The position numbers and the translations under genes were made by a program. From an uncultured Bacteroidota bacterium (lineage in GTDB: Bacteria; Bacteroidota; Bacteroidia; Chitinophagales; Chitinophagaceae), in contig CALEZD010000023.1 in assembly GCA_937928385.1 (NCBI GenBank), positions 1 through 39,795 on the forward strand: a stretch of 39,795 bases of DNA, given 5' to 3'. This document shows, piece after piece, positions 1 through 6,833 of the stretch (the first letter of the stretch is position 1; every line of letters begins with the position of its first letter). The notes beneath the pieces were generated by a model that saw nothing but the letters and a program-made list of their open reading frames with translations, had not been told where the DNA came from and did no database searches.

Positions 1-340
1 TGCTTATATATAATGGTGTTACAGTAGGTTTTATTTTCACGTGGGTGCTGATAACATAATAGGTATAGGTACAGGCATAAGGAATACATATAAAGAACAA
101 CACCTCCTCTATTGGTAAATTATAAAGCCTGATGCCTGTTATATATGCTTCGTTAAAACCCCATACACCCATACCTGTAAACAGGGCATCCCACACCAGG
201 AAGAAAGCAGCTACTAAGATGTTGGCAGGCAGGTAATATCTCCATTCTTTGTAGAAAGGAGACAACCTGTGAAAAGATGCCGCCAGCGGCACCGCTATAC
301 ACAGTATATCTATCAGCAGGTATGTGTACTTCATATTCAT
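1..340 (-). CDS. Lycopene cyclase domain protein (CrtYcd type), N-terminal part, cut by window edge
   Basis: Membrane protein expected to cyclise lycopene to beta-carotene. The frame starts at the ATG at 340-338 and stays open to the left edge, giving 113 visible residues. It has hydrophobic segments around residues 5-22 and 37-54 and the family signature: a W-D pair near 50-51, a GVWGFN stretch near 58-63, then L-P-I-E-E near 75-79 followed by a third hydrophobic segment. This matches the first repeat of the heterodimeric or fused CrtYc/CrtYd and CarR cyclases. A second repeat would lie outside the window. The ATG overlaps the crtZ stop as ATGA, so translation is probably coupled. I infer a cyclase from motif and operon context; whether the whole protein is intact cannot be seen. 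Confidence 0.85.
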   Translation of the reverse strand, partial: MNMKYTYLLIDILCIAVPLAASFHRLSPFYKEWRYYLPANILVAAFFLVWDALFTGMGVWGFNEAYITGIRLYNLPIEEVLFFICIPYACTYTYYVISTHVKIKPTVTPLYIS

Positions 341-813
341 CTCGCCTCTTTCCTTTTCAGTTCTTCCCTGAAGTATTTCATAGGCACCCACAACATGCCG
401 AAACATTCTCCATCTTCTTTGCCGATGTGTTTATGGTGCATCTTATGTGCACGCCTTATAGCACGCAAATAGAAATTGTCTGTATGCCTGAATATTTTGA
501 AACGCTGGTGAATGAATATGTCGTGTACAAAAAAGTAGGTAAACCCGTAAATAGTAATGCCGATACCGGCAAATAAGAGTATGCGTAGCGGCTCGACAAA
601 AGTACCGACAGCCATCATCGTAATACCCGGCAGTGCGAATATGAGGAAGAAATAATCATTCTTTTCAAAAAAGGAAGGCGATGTTTTTTTATGATGGTCC
701 TCGTGCAGGTTCCACAGGGTGCCATGCATCAGGTATTTGTGCGCCAGCCAGGCCACGCCCTCCATAGCAATAGCTGCTGCCAACGTTGTCAGTATGTATA
801 TGGCAACTATCAT
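337..813 (-). CDS. crtZ: Beta-carotene hydroxylase (CrtZ, fatty acid hydroxylase superfamily)
   Basis: Di-iron membrane hydroxylase that adds 3- and 3'-hydroxyls to beta-carotene, giving zeaxanthin. The 158 residues show the four histidine clusters of the family: HKYLMH at 25-30, HEDHH at 37-41, HDIFIH at 97-102 and HKMHH at 123-127. Hydrophobic helices lie around 3-20, 54-72 and 78-97. Length is normal for bacterial CrtZ. Its start overlaps the crtB stop by 4 bp and its stop overlaps the cyclase start as ATGA, so it is an internal gene of one operon. No ketolase (crtW) is visible, so zeaxanthin is the expected end point from the genes shown. Confidence 0.93.
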   Translation of the reverse strand: MIVAIYILTTLAAAIAMEGVAWLAHKYLMHGTLWNLHEDHHKKTSPSFFEKNDYFFLIFALPGITMMAVGTFVEPLRILLFAGIGITIYGFTYFFVHDIFIHQRFKIFRHTDNFYLRAIRRAHKMHHKHIGKEDGECFGMLWVPMKYFREELKRKEAR

Positions 814-1646
814 AACAGGTGCAAACTATGTTTGAAATATGAAGTAAATAATAAACCCAGTTTACTATAGTTCGGTATTCTTATTCTCCGCTGCATAATA
901 CTTTCTGAAGGAAGAGATTTTATCTTGGCGAACAGGCGCATATAATATACACATGCTACATATACGCCGAACCTTGAGCTCTCCGGCAACTGCCTGATGC
1001 CTTCCATCGCAGCTTCAAAATCCTTTTCTATTTCATATTCAATGCGTGTTTTATCTACAATATTGAAATACCGCATATCTATACCCGGGAAATAGGTACG
1101 TCCCAGCGCCTGGTAATCATCTTTCATATCGCGCAGGAAGTTTACTTTCTGAAATGCAGCGCCCAGACGCATAGCCGCAGGCTTCAGCTTTTGATACAAC
1201 TGCTCATCACCTTCGGTAAATATGCGCAGGCACATAAGGCCTACCACTTCTGCCGAACCGAGTATATACTCTTCATACGAGAGTCTGTCATGGTCCGTCT
1301 TGCCCAGGTCCATCTCCATACTCTTCAGGAAACAGTCTATCAGTTCCCGCTCGATGTTATACTTGCGAACTGTGTGCTGAAAGCTGTTGAGTATCGGGTT
1401 GGTACTTATCCCTCGCTCAATGGCTTTGTAAGTATCCTGTTTGAATTCCTCCAGCAAAACATCTTTGTCATAGTCGTGAAAACTGTCCACTATCTCATCG
1501 GCAAAACGGACGAAGCCATATATATTATATATAGCACCACGCAGGCGTTTGTTGACACAAAATATGCCTAGCGAAAAGCTTGTGCTGTATGCCCTGGTTG
1601 TTACCCTGCTGGTAGTTTCAGATACCTTGTCAAACAACTGCTTCAT
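810..1646 (-). CDS. crtB: Phytoene synthase (squalene/phytoene synthase family)
   Basis: Condenses two geranylgeranyl diphosphates to phytoene, the entry step of C40 carotenoids. The 278-residue protein carries both aspartate-rich Mg-diphosphate motifs of the trans-prenyltransferase head-to-head class: DEIVD at 50-54 and RDMKDD at 172-177, followed by GRTYFP, typical of CrtB. Length fits the family. The start overlaps the end of crtI by 17 bp and the stop overlaps the start of crtZ, so all four crt genes are probably translated from one message. Squalene synthase-like activity is an alternative within the superfamily, but the neighbours make phytoene synthase much more likely. Confidence 0.94.
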   Translation of the reverse strand: MKQLFDKVSETTSRVTTRAYSTSFSLGIFCVNKRLRGAIYNIYGFVRFADEIVDSFHDYDKDVLLEEFKQDTYKAIERGISTNPILNSFQHTVRKYNIERELIDCFLKSMEMDLGKTDHDRLSYEEYILGSAEVVGLMCLRIFTEGDEQLYQKLKPAAMRLGAAFQKVNFLRDMKDDYQALGRTYFPGIDMRYFNIVDKTRIEYEIEKDFEAAMEGIRQLPESSRFGVYVACVYYMRLFAKIKSLPSESIMQRRIRIPNYSKLGLLFTSYFKHSLHLL

Positions 1647-3126
1647 AGTTCATTTTCTTTATCGTTTTTATTGCCTGTTCGGCAGCCAGCTTACCCGATA
1701 TGAGCGAGGGTGGTACGCCGGGACCGGGCACTGTGAGCTGGCCGGTATATATCATGTTACTTAGTTTATTATTCCTGAGTGATGGCTTGAGTATAGCTGT
1801 CTGCGCCAGTGTATTAGCCAGGCCGTAGGCATTGCCCTTGTAGGCATGGTAGTCGCTGATGAAATTGTTAAGCGCATACGATTTATTGTAAACCACGTGT
1901 GGTGCTATCACCTCACCTGTATGCTTTTCTATCCTGCTGATGATTTCCGGGAAATATTTTCTGCGTATTTCTTCGCTATCTTCTATTCCCGTGGAGACAG
2001 GGATTAGTATAAACATATTTTCGTGGCCGGCGGGTGCCACACTATCATCTGTTTTAGACGGGCAGCATACATAAAACAATGGGTTCTCCGGCCATTCTTT
2101 GGTTTGATATATCTCGCGGGCGTGCTTGTCAAAGTCTGCATCAAAAAACAGGTTGTGGTGTTCAAGGTTCTTTATTCTTTTGTTGACACCTACATAGTAT
2201 AGCAGGCATGACGGAGCAAAGGTTTTATTCTCCCAATACTTTTCCGTGTAGTTCCTGTATTGTGGTTCCAGCAGCTGCTCGGTATGATGATAGTCTGCCG
2301 ATGATATTATTGCGCGAGTCCTTATAAATCCATAACTATCAATAATGCCCGTTACCTTACCATCGTTTACATCTATCTTTTGTATCTGCGAGCCGGTTTC
2401 AATGTTGACACCCAATTCCAATGCCAATTGCTCCATGGCAGATATTATTTTATTCATGCCGCCCATAGGGTACCAGGTGCCTTGTACAAGTGCAGAGTAA
2501 TTCATGAGCGTGTACAATGCAGGTATGTCTTTTGCCATAGCACCCAGAAAGAGAATCGGGAACTCCATTAGCTGTATGAGGCGTTCATCTCTGAAGTATC
2601 GGTGTACATGACTGCTTACTGACCGGAACAAATTGCTACGCATTACCCCCTTCAACACATCCATGCTCATGAACTCCTTAACCGACAAAGCAGGCTTGTA
2701 TACCAGGTCTGTCATGCCCACTTTGTATTTGTAGGCTGCATCCTGCAGGAAAGCCTTCAGTTTTTTGGCGCTACCCGCCTCTATTTCTTCAAATATGTCA
2801 TATAGCTTGTTTACATCGGCGGGTACCAACAATGGCTCCGCATCCCGGAAGAATACTTTGAAACCGGGGTCAAGTTGCACCAGCTCATAGTAGTCTGCTA
2901 CAGATTTGCCAAAGTCAGCGAAAAAGCGCTCAAAGACATCGGGCATCCAGTACCAACTTGGGCCCATGTCAAACGTAAACCCATCTTCAGTATAATGCCT
3001 GCACCTGCCGCCGATGGTACCATTCTTTTCATGAAGCTTTACGGCATACCCGTCCCGGGCCGCATAACAAGCCGCAGCCAACCCTGAAAACCCACCACCA
3101 ATGACAGACACGTCAACCATCAACAA
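1630..3126 (-). CDS. crtI: Phytoene desaturase (CrtI-type FAD oxidoreductase)
   Basis: FAD-dependent desaturase or isomerase that converts phytoene to lycopene. The N-terminus has the Rossmann dinucleotide fold: GGGFSG at 10-15 and the ribose-binding glutamate near 33, then GGRC near 39-42 and a family-typical segment with FDMGPSWY. The C-terminus ends with the CrtI signature (TGQLTVPGPGVPPSLISGK). Its 498 residues are normal. It is the first gene of the crt operon. A second ATG two codons in (3120) is also possible. About 180 bp separate its start from the first candidate small-RNA cassette, which points the opposite way. I could not find a convincing TAnnTTTG box for it. Confidence 0.93.
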   Translation of the reverse strand: MLMVDVSVIGGGFSGLAAACYAARDGYAVKLHEKNGTIGGRCRHYTEDGFTFDMGPSWYWMPDVFERFFADFGKSVADYYELVQLDPGFKVFFRDAEPLLVPADVNKLYDIFEEIEAGSAKKLKAFLQDAAYKYKVGMTDLVYKPALSVKEFMSMDVLKGVMRSNLFRSVSSHVHRYFRDERLIQLMEFPILFLGAMAKDIPALYTLMNYSALVQGTWYPMGGMNKIISAMEQLALELGVNIETGSQIQKIDVNDGKVTGIIDSYGFIRTRAIISSADYHHTEQLLEPQYRNYTEKYWENKTFAPSCLLYYVGVNKRIKNLEHHNLFFDADFDKHAREIYQTKEWPENPLFYVCCPSKTDDSVAPAGHENMFILIPVSTGIEDSEEIRRKYFPEIISRIEKHTGEVIAPHVVYNKSYALNNFISDYHAYKGNAYGLANTLAQTAILKPSLRNNKLSNMIYTGQLTVPGPGVPPSLISGKLAAEQAIKTIKKMNYEAVV

Positions 3127-3306
3127 CCCTTTGTAACGGACGTAATTATCCGATGCATATACACCGGCCTACAACGTAAAGTTTACTGAGAGATGTTTTG
3201 ATTAAATATTTGTACTATTTATGATGTTACCGTTCAACAAAACCTACTGAGGGTTATGATTATAATCATTAATAAGTTTAGGATTAACAACTTATTAAGC
3301 CTGTTT

Positions 3307-3351
3307 TGTGACTTATGTTACATTTTGAATAGAGTCAGTGTAGTACTTTTG
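3307..3351 (+). promoter_or_regulatory. Putative promoter of small RNA A with Crp-like box
   Basis: The -7 element TACTTTTG (3344-3351) fits the Bacteroidota TAnnTTTG consensus. Upstream, TGTGACTTATGTTACA (3307-3322) is an imperfect palindrome one base off the TGTGA-N6-TCACA pattern of Crp/Fnr regulators. Its centre falls roughly 42 bases before the predicted transcription start, the class II activator position. A TTTTG at 3323-3327 could serve as -33 but is closer than usual. Nearly the same arrangement occurs at 5272-5315. Binding by a Crp-family protein is inference. Confidence 0.5.
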
Positions 3352-3355
3352 TACT

Positions 3356-3409
3356 GTTTTCATGGTGATAGGGTTTATAGGGGCTGAGCGTATCTACGCT
3401 CGGCTTTTT
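3356..3409 (+). ncRNA. Candidate small RNA A (or short leader RNA)
   Basis: About 54 nt lie between a good -7 box and a strong intrinsic terminator, with no open frame of note. The segment contains a G-rich stretch (GGTGATAGGGTTTATAGGGG). It is almost identical to candidate RNA B at 5320-5374; the whole similar block is about 3308-3416 versus 5273-5381. Conservation covers the upstream box, -7 box, RNA body and terminator, but not the spacer between the upstream and -7 boxes, which argues that it is a functional unit. It may instead be an attenuated leader for the small gene that starts 15 bp downstream. It resembles no RNA family I can name. Confidence 0.45.
3383..3409 (+). terminator. Intrinsic terminator of small RNA A
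   Basis: Stem GCTGAGCGTA (3383-3392) with TACGCTCGGC (3395-3404), one U-G wobble and a very tight loop, followed by a run of T (3405-3409). Confidence 0.7.
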
Positions 3410-3423
3410 ATTTAACTTACGGC

Positions 3424-3597
3424 ATGACAAAAAAGTGGGCGTTCATATCTATGGTTTACATTGTAGGGCTGTTTCTGCTGTCCTACAGCATTATCTATTT
3501 GGATGATACCCTTCAAATGGCAGGGATGCTGTCTTCCGGTTTTCTATTTATTGCTTATTCCAGGCTTAGAGCTAACTATCAAAAGCAAGCAGAATGA
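3424..3597 (+). CDS. Small membrane protein, 57 residues, unknown function
   Basis: An ATG at 3424 opens a 57-codon frame ending TGA at 3595-3597. The protein starts MTKKWAF and has two hydrophobic stretches, about residues 6-25 and 32-46, separated by a short acidic loop (L-D-D), with a basic C-terminal tail (SRLRANYQKQ). The positive N-terminus followed by a hydrophobic helix looks like a genuine small inner-membrane protein. It lies 15 bp after the terminator of candidate RNA A and is convergent with the kelch gene, 23 bp away. There is no clear Shine-Dalgarno site, which is normal in this phylum. I recognise no family, and coding status rests on composition and context only. Confidence 0.5.
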   Translation: MTKKWAFISMVYIVGLFLLSYSIIYLDDTLQMAGMLSSGFLFIAYSRLRANYQKQAE

Positions 3598-3620
3598 ATT
3601 AGCTGAAATTCTTACCCATT

Positions 3621-5225
3621 CTACAATTTATTGAATGTAATCGTTGAAAAATGAAGGTTGTCGAAAGACACTGTAAGAAAAATAGATTGTGCAGGTATAC
3701 TTCCCGACAACGGTAGTTTATAGACACCGTTCATTACCTCGTTGACTGTGAAACTACCATGCACCAGGATGCGCCCATCTACTGAAGACAAATAGTAATC
3801 GGCATATTTGAAATCAGCATTCTGTAGCCTTATATTTATACTACCTTTCGCGGGATTAGGGTAGATATTTATACCATAAGCTTTCCTTCCTTCTATTACT
3901 TCCACATCAGTGTTAGTACCTTTTATCAACCACACTTCATATATAGTATTATCTGCCGCAGTGCTGCTTACACTGTTATTGGTAAACGCGTTCGGGTCCG
4001 TACTGCTGATGCCGCCTACGATATGTCCTATCATAACAGTATCTCCGGCGAACTTATGCATCTTGATAATTTCAGATTCGTAATGTGCTATTTGCGGGTT
4101 CAATATAAACTCAGCACTTGAGCCTTTGAGCCCCGGCATATCTACAGGCATTTGAAACTCTTGAAGGGTACCGTCTGATTTGCGCGTGAGGCGGCTGATT
4201 GTCTTTACAAAAGGCACATTATCGTCTTTTGTGAGTACCCCATTATCGTAGTAGTATTGGCTGATACCTCCGAAGAAAAGACTGTGCATAGAATAAGATG
4301 TGCTATCGTACAAACAGGCAGTAGCAGAATGATAGTTGCTCAGGTATTGGTTGAAGCCCGTGACAGGTATATGCCCACTGGCTTTAATATCCACAGGATA
4401 TAAAAACGGCAGGTCGGCTGTTAGCTGAAATACACCTGATGATATAGTAAAGCCTTCTGTTCCATCAGGAAAAATCTGAGGAAGTAAATTGTAGTCTCTC
4501 CTCCTCAGATGAACAGGATCAGTAATGGTTGTATAATCAGCAATACTTAGTTGCGTACCACTGTTATTTACCCTGAAATTCCTGATTTGATTGGTGTATG
4601 CCTGGGTATAGGTAGGATTGCCCATGGGGTTGTACCTGCCAGTGAACTTATGCCCGCCCACCAGGTAAAACATATCACCCATCGCGTTGAGATGCCCACC
4701 GGTAACAGCGAATGCAGTGTCGGTTATTTGTTTGAAATAAGTGCCGATGATATTGTTGTTGACAATAGCCTGTATCAGTCCCGGCACGTCAACAGTCGTA
4801 AGGTAAGGAAAAGTGATATGGTCTGTTGCCGTGGGTGAATAAGCATACCCGCCAATGATATAGAGCGTGTCCGCTACCTGGTGAAAGTTCATGTTAGTAG
4901 ATTGGAGCTGCTCTGCAAGCGCTGTTGGCAGTCCAGTTACTGATGCCGACCATTTTTGCCCTGATTGTATATCCACCACATATATATCCGTATTGTTTTG
5001 CGCGGTAGCGAAGGCATTGAATGGTTGACGAGGATGGATACCGTCTTTCCTGCCACCTATCAACAGCCATTTGCCGCCATGTTGTGCGAAAGCGTAAGAA
5101 TGTAAGCCGGGCAGGCCATTTACGGAAACAGGTTTCAAATCAATCGTATAACCAAAATTGTTTTGTGCATTATTTGAGAAAGGCAACAAAACCAATACCA
5201 TCAAAAACCCCAATAATCTATTCAT
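3621..5225 (-). CDS. Secreted kelch-like beta-propeller protein with T9SS sorting domain
   Basis: A 534-residue exported protein. Residues 1-20 are a signal peptide ending near NNAQ. The body carries several kelch-type blades with the hydrophobic-GG turn: LLIGGRKDG, LYIIGGYAYS, FYLVGGHKF, LFFGGISQY and IGHIVGGISS. The last 85 or so residues form a type A T9SS sorting domain beginning at INIYPNPAKG, which would send the protein through the type IX system to the surface. No catalytic residues are recognised; a carbohydrate- or protein-binding role is plausible but unproven. The gene is alone on its strand and sits exactly between the two small-RNA cassettes A and B. Confidence 0.8.
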   Translation of the reverse strand: MNRLLGFLMVLVLLPFSNNAQNNFGYTIDLKPVSVNGLPGLHSYAFAQHGGKWLLIGGRKDGIHPRQPFNAFATAQNNTDIYVVDIQSGQKWSASVTGLPTALAEQLQSTNMNFHQVADTLYIIGGYAYSPTATDHITFPYLTTVDVPGLIQAIVNNNIIGTYFKQITDTAFAVTGGHLNAMGDMFYLVGGHKFTGRYNPMGNPTYTQAYTNQIRNFRVNNSGTQLSIADYTTITDPVHLRRRDYNLLPQIFPDGTEGFTISSGVFQLTADLPFLYPVDIKASGHIPVTGFNQYLSNYHSATACLYDSTSYSMHSLFFGGISQYYYDNGVLTKDDNVPFVKTISRLTRKSDGTLQEFQMPVDMPGLKGSSAEFILNPQIAHYESEIIKMHKFAGDTVMIGHIVGGISSTDPNAFTNNSVSSTAADNTIYEVWLIKGTNTDVEVIEGRKAYGINIYPNPAKGSINIRLQNADFKYADYYLSSVDGRILVHGSFTVNEVMNGVYKLPLSGSIPAQSIFLTVSFDNLHFSTITFNKL

Positions 5226-5271
5226 AGTACAATATCAGGTAACGAAAGTATATGATACGATACAGTGGAAT

Positions 5272-5315
5272 AGTGACTTATGTTACATTTTGAATTAGAA
5301 ATATAAATACTTTTG
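5272..5315 (+). promoter_or_regulatory. Putative promoter of small RNA B with Crp-like box
   Basis: The -7 element TACTTTTG (5308-5315) and the palindromic box AGTGACTTATGTTACA (5272-5287) repeat the arrangement at 3307-3351. The spacer between the boxes differs in sequence and by one base in length, while the boxes are conserved. The box centre is about 41 bases before the predicted start. It lies just upstream of the kelch gene, which points the other way, so a regulator bound here could affect both. Confidence 0.5.
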
Positions 5316-5319
5316 TACT

Positions 5320-5374
5320 GTTTTCATGGTGATAGGTTTATAGGGGCTGAGCGTATCAACGCCCGGCTTTTTTT
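5320..5374 (+). ncRNA. Candidate small RNA B (or leader of the TSUP gene)
   Basis: Nearly identical to candidate RNA A: the same 5' region (TACTGTTTTCATGGTGATAG), the same G-rich segment and the same terminator stem, with few differences. One is a C in place of T that converts an A-U pair of the terminator stem to an A-C mismatch. The TSUP gene starts about 40 bp after the T-run, so partial read-through could make this a 5' leader. I infer an RNA gene from promoter plus terminator plus conservation in two copies. Confidence 0.45.
5346..5374 (+). terminator. Intrinsic terminator of small RNA B
   Basis: Stem GCTGAGCGT (5346-5354), loop ATCA, ACGCCCGGC (5359-5367), then seven T. There is one A-C mismatch and one wobble, so it is weaker than copy A. 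Confidence 0.65.
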
Positions 5375-5412
5375 ATTTCTCTTTGGCGAGGTAATTTTTT
5401 AATATTACATAT

Positions 5413-6162
5413 ATGCCGCATTGGGAACTGGCTTTTTTCTTTTTTGCTATTGCATTTGTCTATGCCTCAGTGGGTTTTGGCGGGGGGTCCAGCTACTTAG
5501 CTCTGTTATCTTTATATGCGCTTCCCTTCCAGGAGATGCGGTTGATAGCATTGGTGTGCAATGTTATAGTAGTGACGGGAGGTACAATCGTTTTCATTCG
5601 TAGCGGCCAGGTAGTATGGAAGAAAATATTGCCTATAGTGGTTGTTAGCATTCCGCTGGCTTATATTGGCGCTTCTTTACCTATCAGCCATAGCGTTTTC
5701 TTTATCTTACTTGGGTGCAGCCTTGTATTGGCTTCCATACTGCTTTGGGTGAAAACTCAATCCACTGTTCAGGACATTCCCGGCAAATACACGCACCCCG
5801 TTGCCAATAGTATTTTGGGCGGCTTTATAGGTTTTCTTTCGGGTATGGTGGGCATAGGCGGTGGCATATTCTTATCCCCTGTGCTGAACATTATGAGTTG
5901 GGATACCCCTAAAAGAATAGCTGCTACCGCCAGTGTGTTCATCCTGGTCAATTCATTGGCTGGTATCGCAGGGCAACTGTCGCATGTGCCGGCTGAAATG
6001 AACTATACCCGTGTCATCATACTGGCATGTTCCGTATTAGTGGGCGGGTTGCTGGGCTCTAACCTGGGTGCGGTCAAATTCAGCCCGGTGCTGATACGCA
6101 GGGTGACGGCATTACTGGTATTGGGTGCAGGCATAAATGTATTGCTGAAACATTTACCTTAA
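5413..6162 (+). CDS. TSUP family (TauE/SafE) anion permease, probable sulfite/sulfoacetate-type exporter
   Basis: A 249-residue integral membrane protein with about eight hydrophobic helices and the two glycine-rich half-repeats of the TauE/SafE family: VGFGGGSSYL near 20-29 and GMVGIGGGIFLSPV near 144-157. The family exports sulfite, sulfoacetate and other organosulfur or C2 anions; the substrate here is not readable from sequence. It stands 13 bp before moaD and probably shares its message. That suggests use with a molybdenum enzyme handling oxyanions such as sulfite or nitrate, but the enzyme is not in the window. Transcription may come from the cassette B promoter or from an unseen one in the 40 bp gap. 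Confidence 0.85.
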   Translation: MPHWELAFFFFAIAFVYASVGFGGGSSYLALLSLYALPFQEMRLIALVCNVIVVTGGTIVFIRSGQVVWKKILPIVVVSIPLAYIGASLPISHSVFFILLGCSLVLASILLWVKTQSTVQDIPGKYTHPVANSILGGFIGFLSGMVGIGGGIFLSPVLNIMSWDTPKRIAATASVFILVNSLAGIAGQLSHVPAEMNYTRVIILACSVLVGGLLGSNLGAVKFSPVLIRRVTALLVLGAGINVLLKHLP

Positions 6163-6175
6163 CTAACTTGCAGCT

Positions 6176-6415
6176 ATGGAAATAACAGTGCTGGCATTCG
6201 GCATAGCAAAAGATATATTCGGGGCGCAATCCATACAACTACAAACGGACGGTGTAACCATAGGCAATGTGAAAGCGATATTGGAACAACAATATCCTCA
6301 ACTAAAAGAACTGGCATCGTACATGATAGCTGTGAACGATGAATATGCAGATGCAGATACGGTTATTCAGCCCGGTGATGAGATTGCTATTATTCCACCT
6401 GTAAGCGGGGGTTAG
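6176..6415 (+). CDS. moaD: Molybdopterin synthase small subunit MoaD (sulfur carrier)
   Basis: A 79-residue ubiquitin-fold sulfur carrier. Its C-terminal Gly-Gly (VSGG) is adenylated by a MoeB-type enzyme and thiocarboxylated, then donates sulfur to precursor Z (cPMP) in the MoaD/MoaE complex. Features are the IAIIPPVSGG ending and an acidic central part with the usual beta-grasp spacing. Length is normal. It lies between the TSUP gene and moaE, with only 1 bp between its stop and the moaE ATG. Confidence 0.92.
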   Translation: MEITVLAFGIAKDIFGAQSIQLQTDGVTIGNVKAILEQQYPQLKELASYMIAVNDEYADADTVIQPGDEIAIIPPVSGG

Positions 6416-6416
6416 T

Positions 6417-6833
6417 ATGATAGATATTCAACTTTCAACAGAACCATTGGATATAAGCCATTGCATCAACCTGGTACAATCGCCGGAGTGTGGTGGTATT
6501 GATGTATTTATAGGTACAGTACGTTCGCAGACGAAAGGTAAACAAGTAGTACAGCTTGAGTTTGAAGCTTATGAGCGCATGGCGGTGAAGGAGATGCGTA
6601 AGATAGCTGAAGAAGCTATGAGCAAATGGCCTGTACATAAGATAGCTGTCCATCACCGCACAGGTGTATTGCAAATAGGCGAAGTGCCGGTAGTGATTGC
6701 TGTATCAGCCGCACACCGCGATGCTGCTTTTCACGCCTGCCGTTATATCATCGATACATTGAAACAAACCGTACCCATCTGGAAGAAAGAAGTATTTGAA
6801 GATGGCGAAGTGTGGGTATCCGCTCATCCTTGA
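6417..6833 (+). CDS. moaE: Molybdopterin synthase catalytic subunit MoaE
   Basis: The large subunit of molybdopterin synthase, which inserts two sulfurs into cPMP to form the dithiolene. The 138 residues show GTVR near 33-36, the LEFEAYERMA block near 48-56, the HRTG turn near 80-83 and the C-terminal PIWKKE segment (120-125). The lysines in this last part (115, 123, 124) correspond to the essential lysine region of MoaE. Its 3' end overlaps the end of the convergent moeB-like gene by 10 bp, so the two transcripts would have complementary ends. Confidence 0.93.
   Translation: MIDIQLSTEPLDISHCINLVQSPECGGIDVFIGTVRSQTKGKQVVQLEFEAYERMAVKEMRKIAEEAMSKWPVHKIAVHHRTGVLQIGEVPVVIAVSAAHRDAAFHACRYIIDTLKQTVPIWKKEVFEDGEVWVSAHP

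Noticed and set aside
1..3126. Novel carotenoid pathway
   Set aside because: Gene content (crtI, crtB, crtZ, CrtYcd-type cyclase) is the ordinary zeaxanthin set for this phylum; nothing in it is unusual except that the left edge cuts the cyclase.
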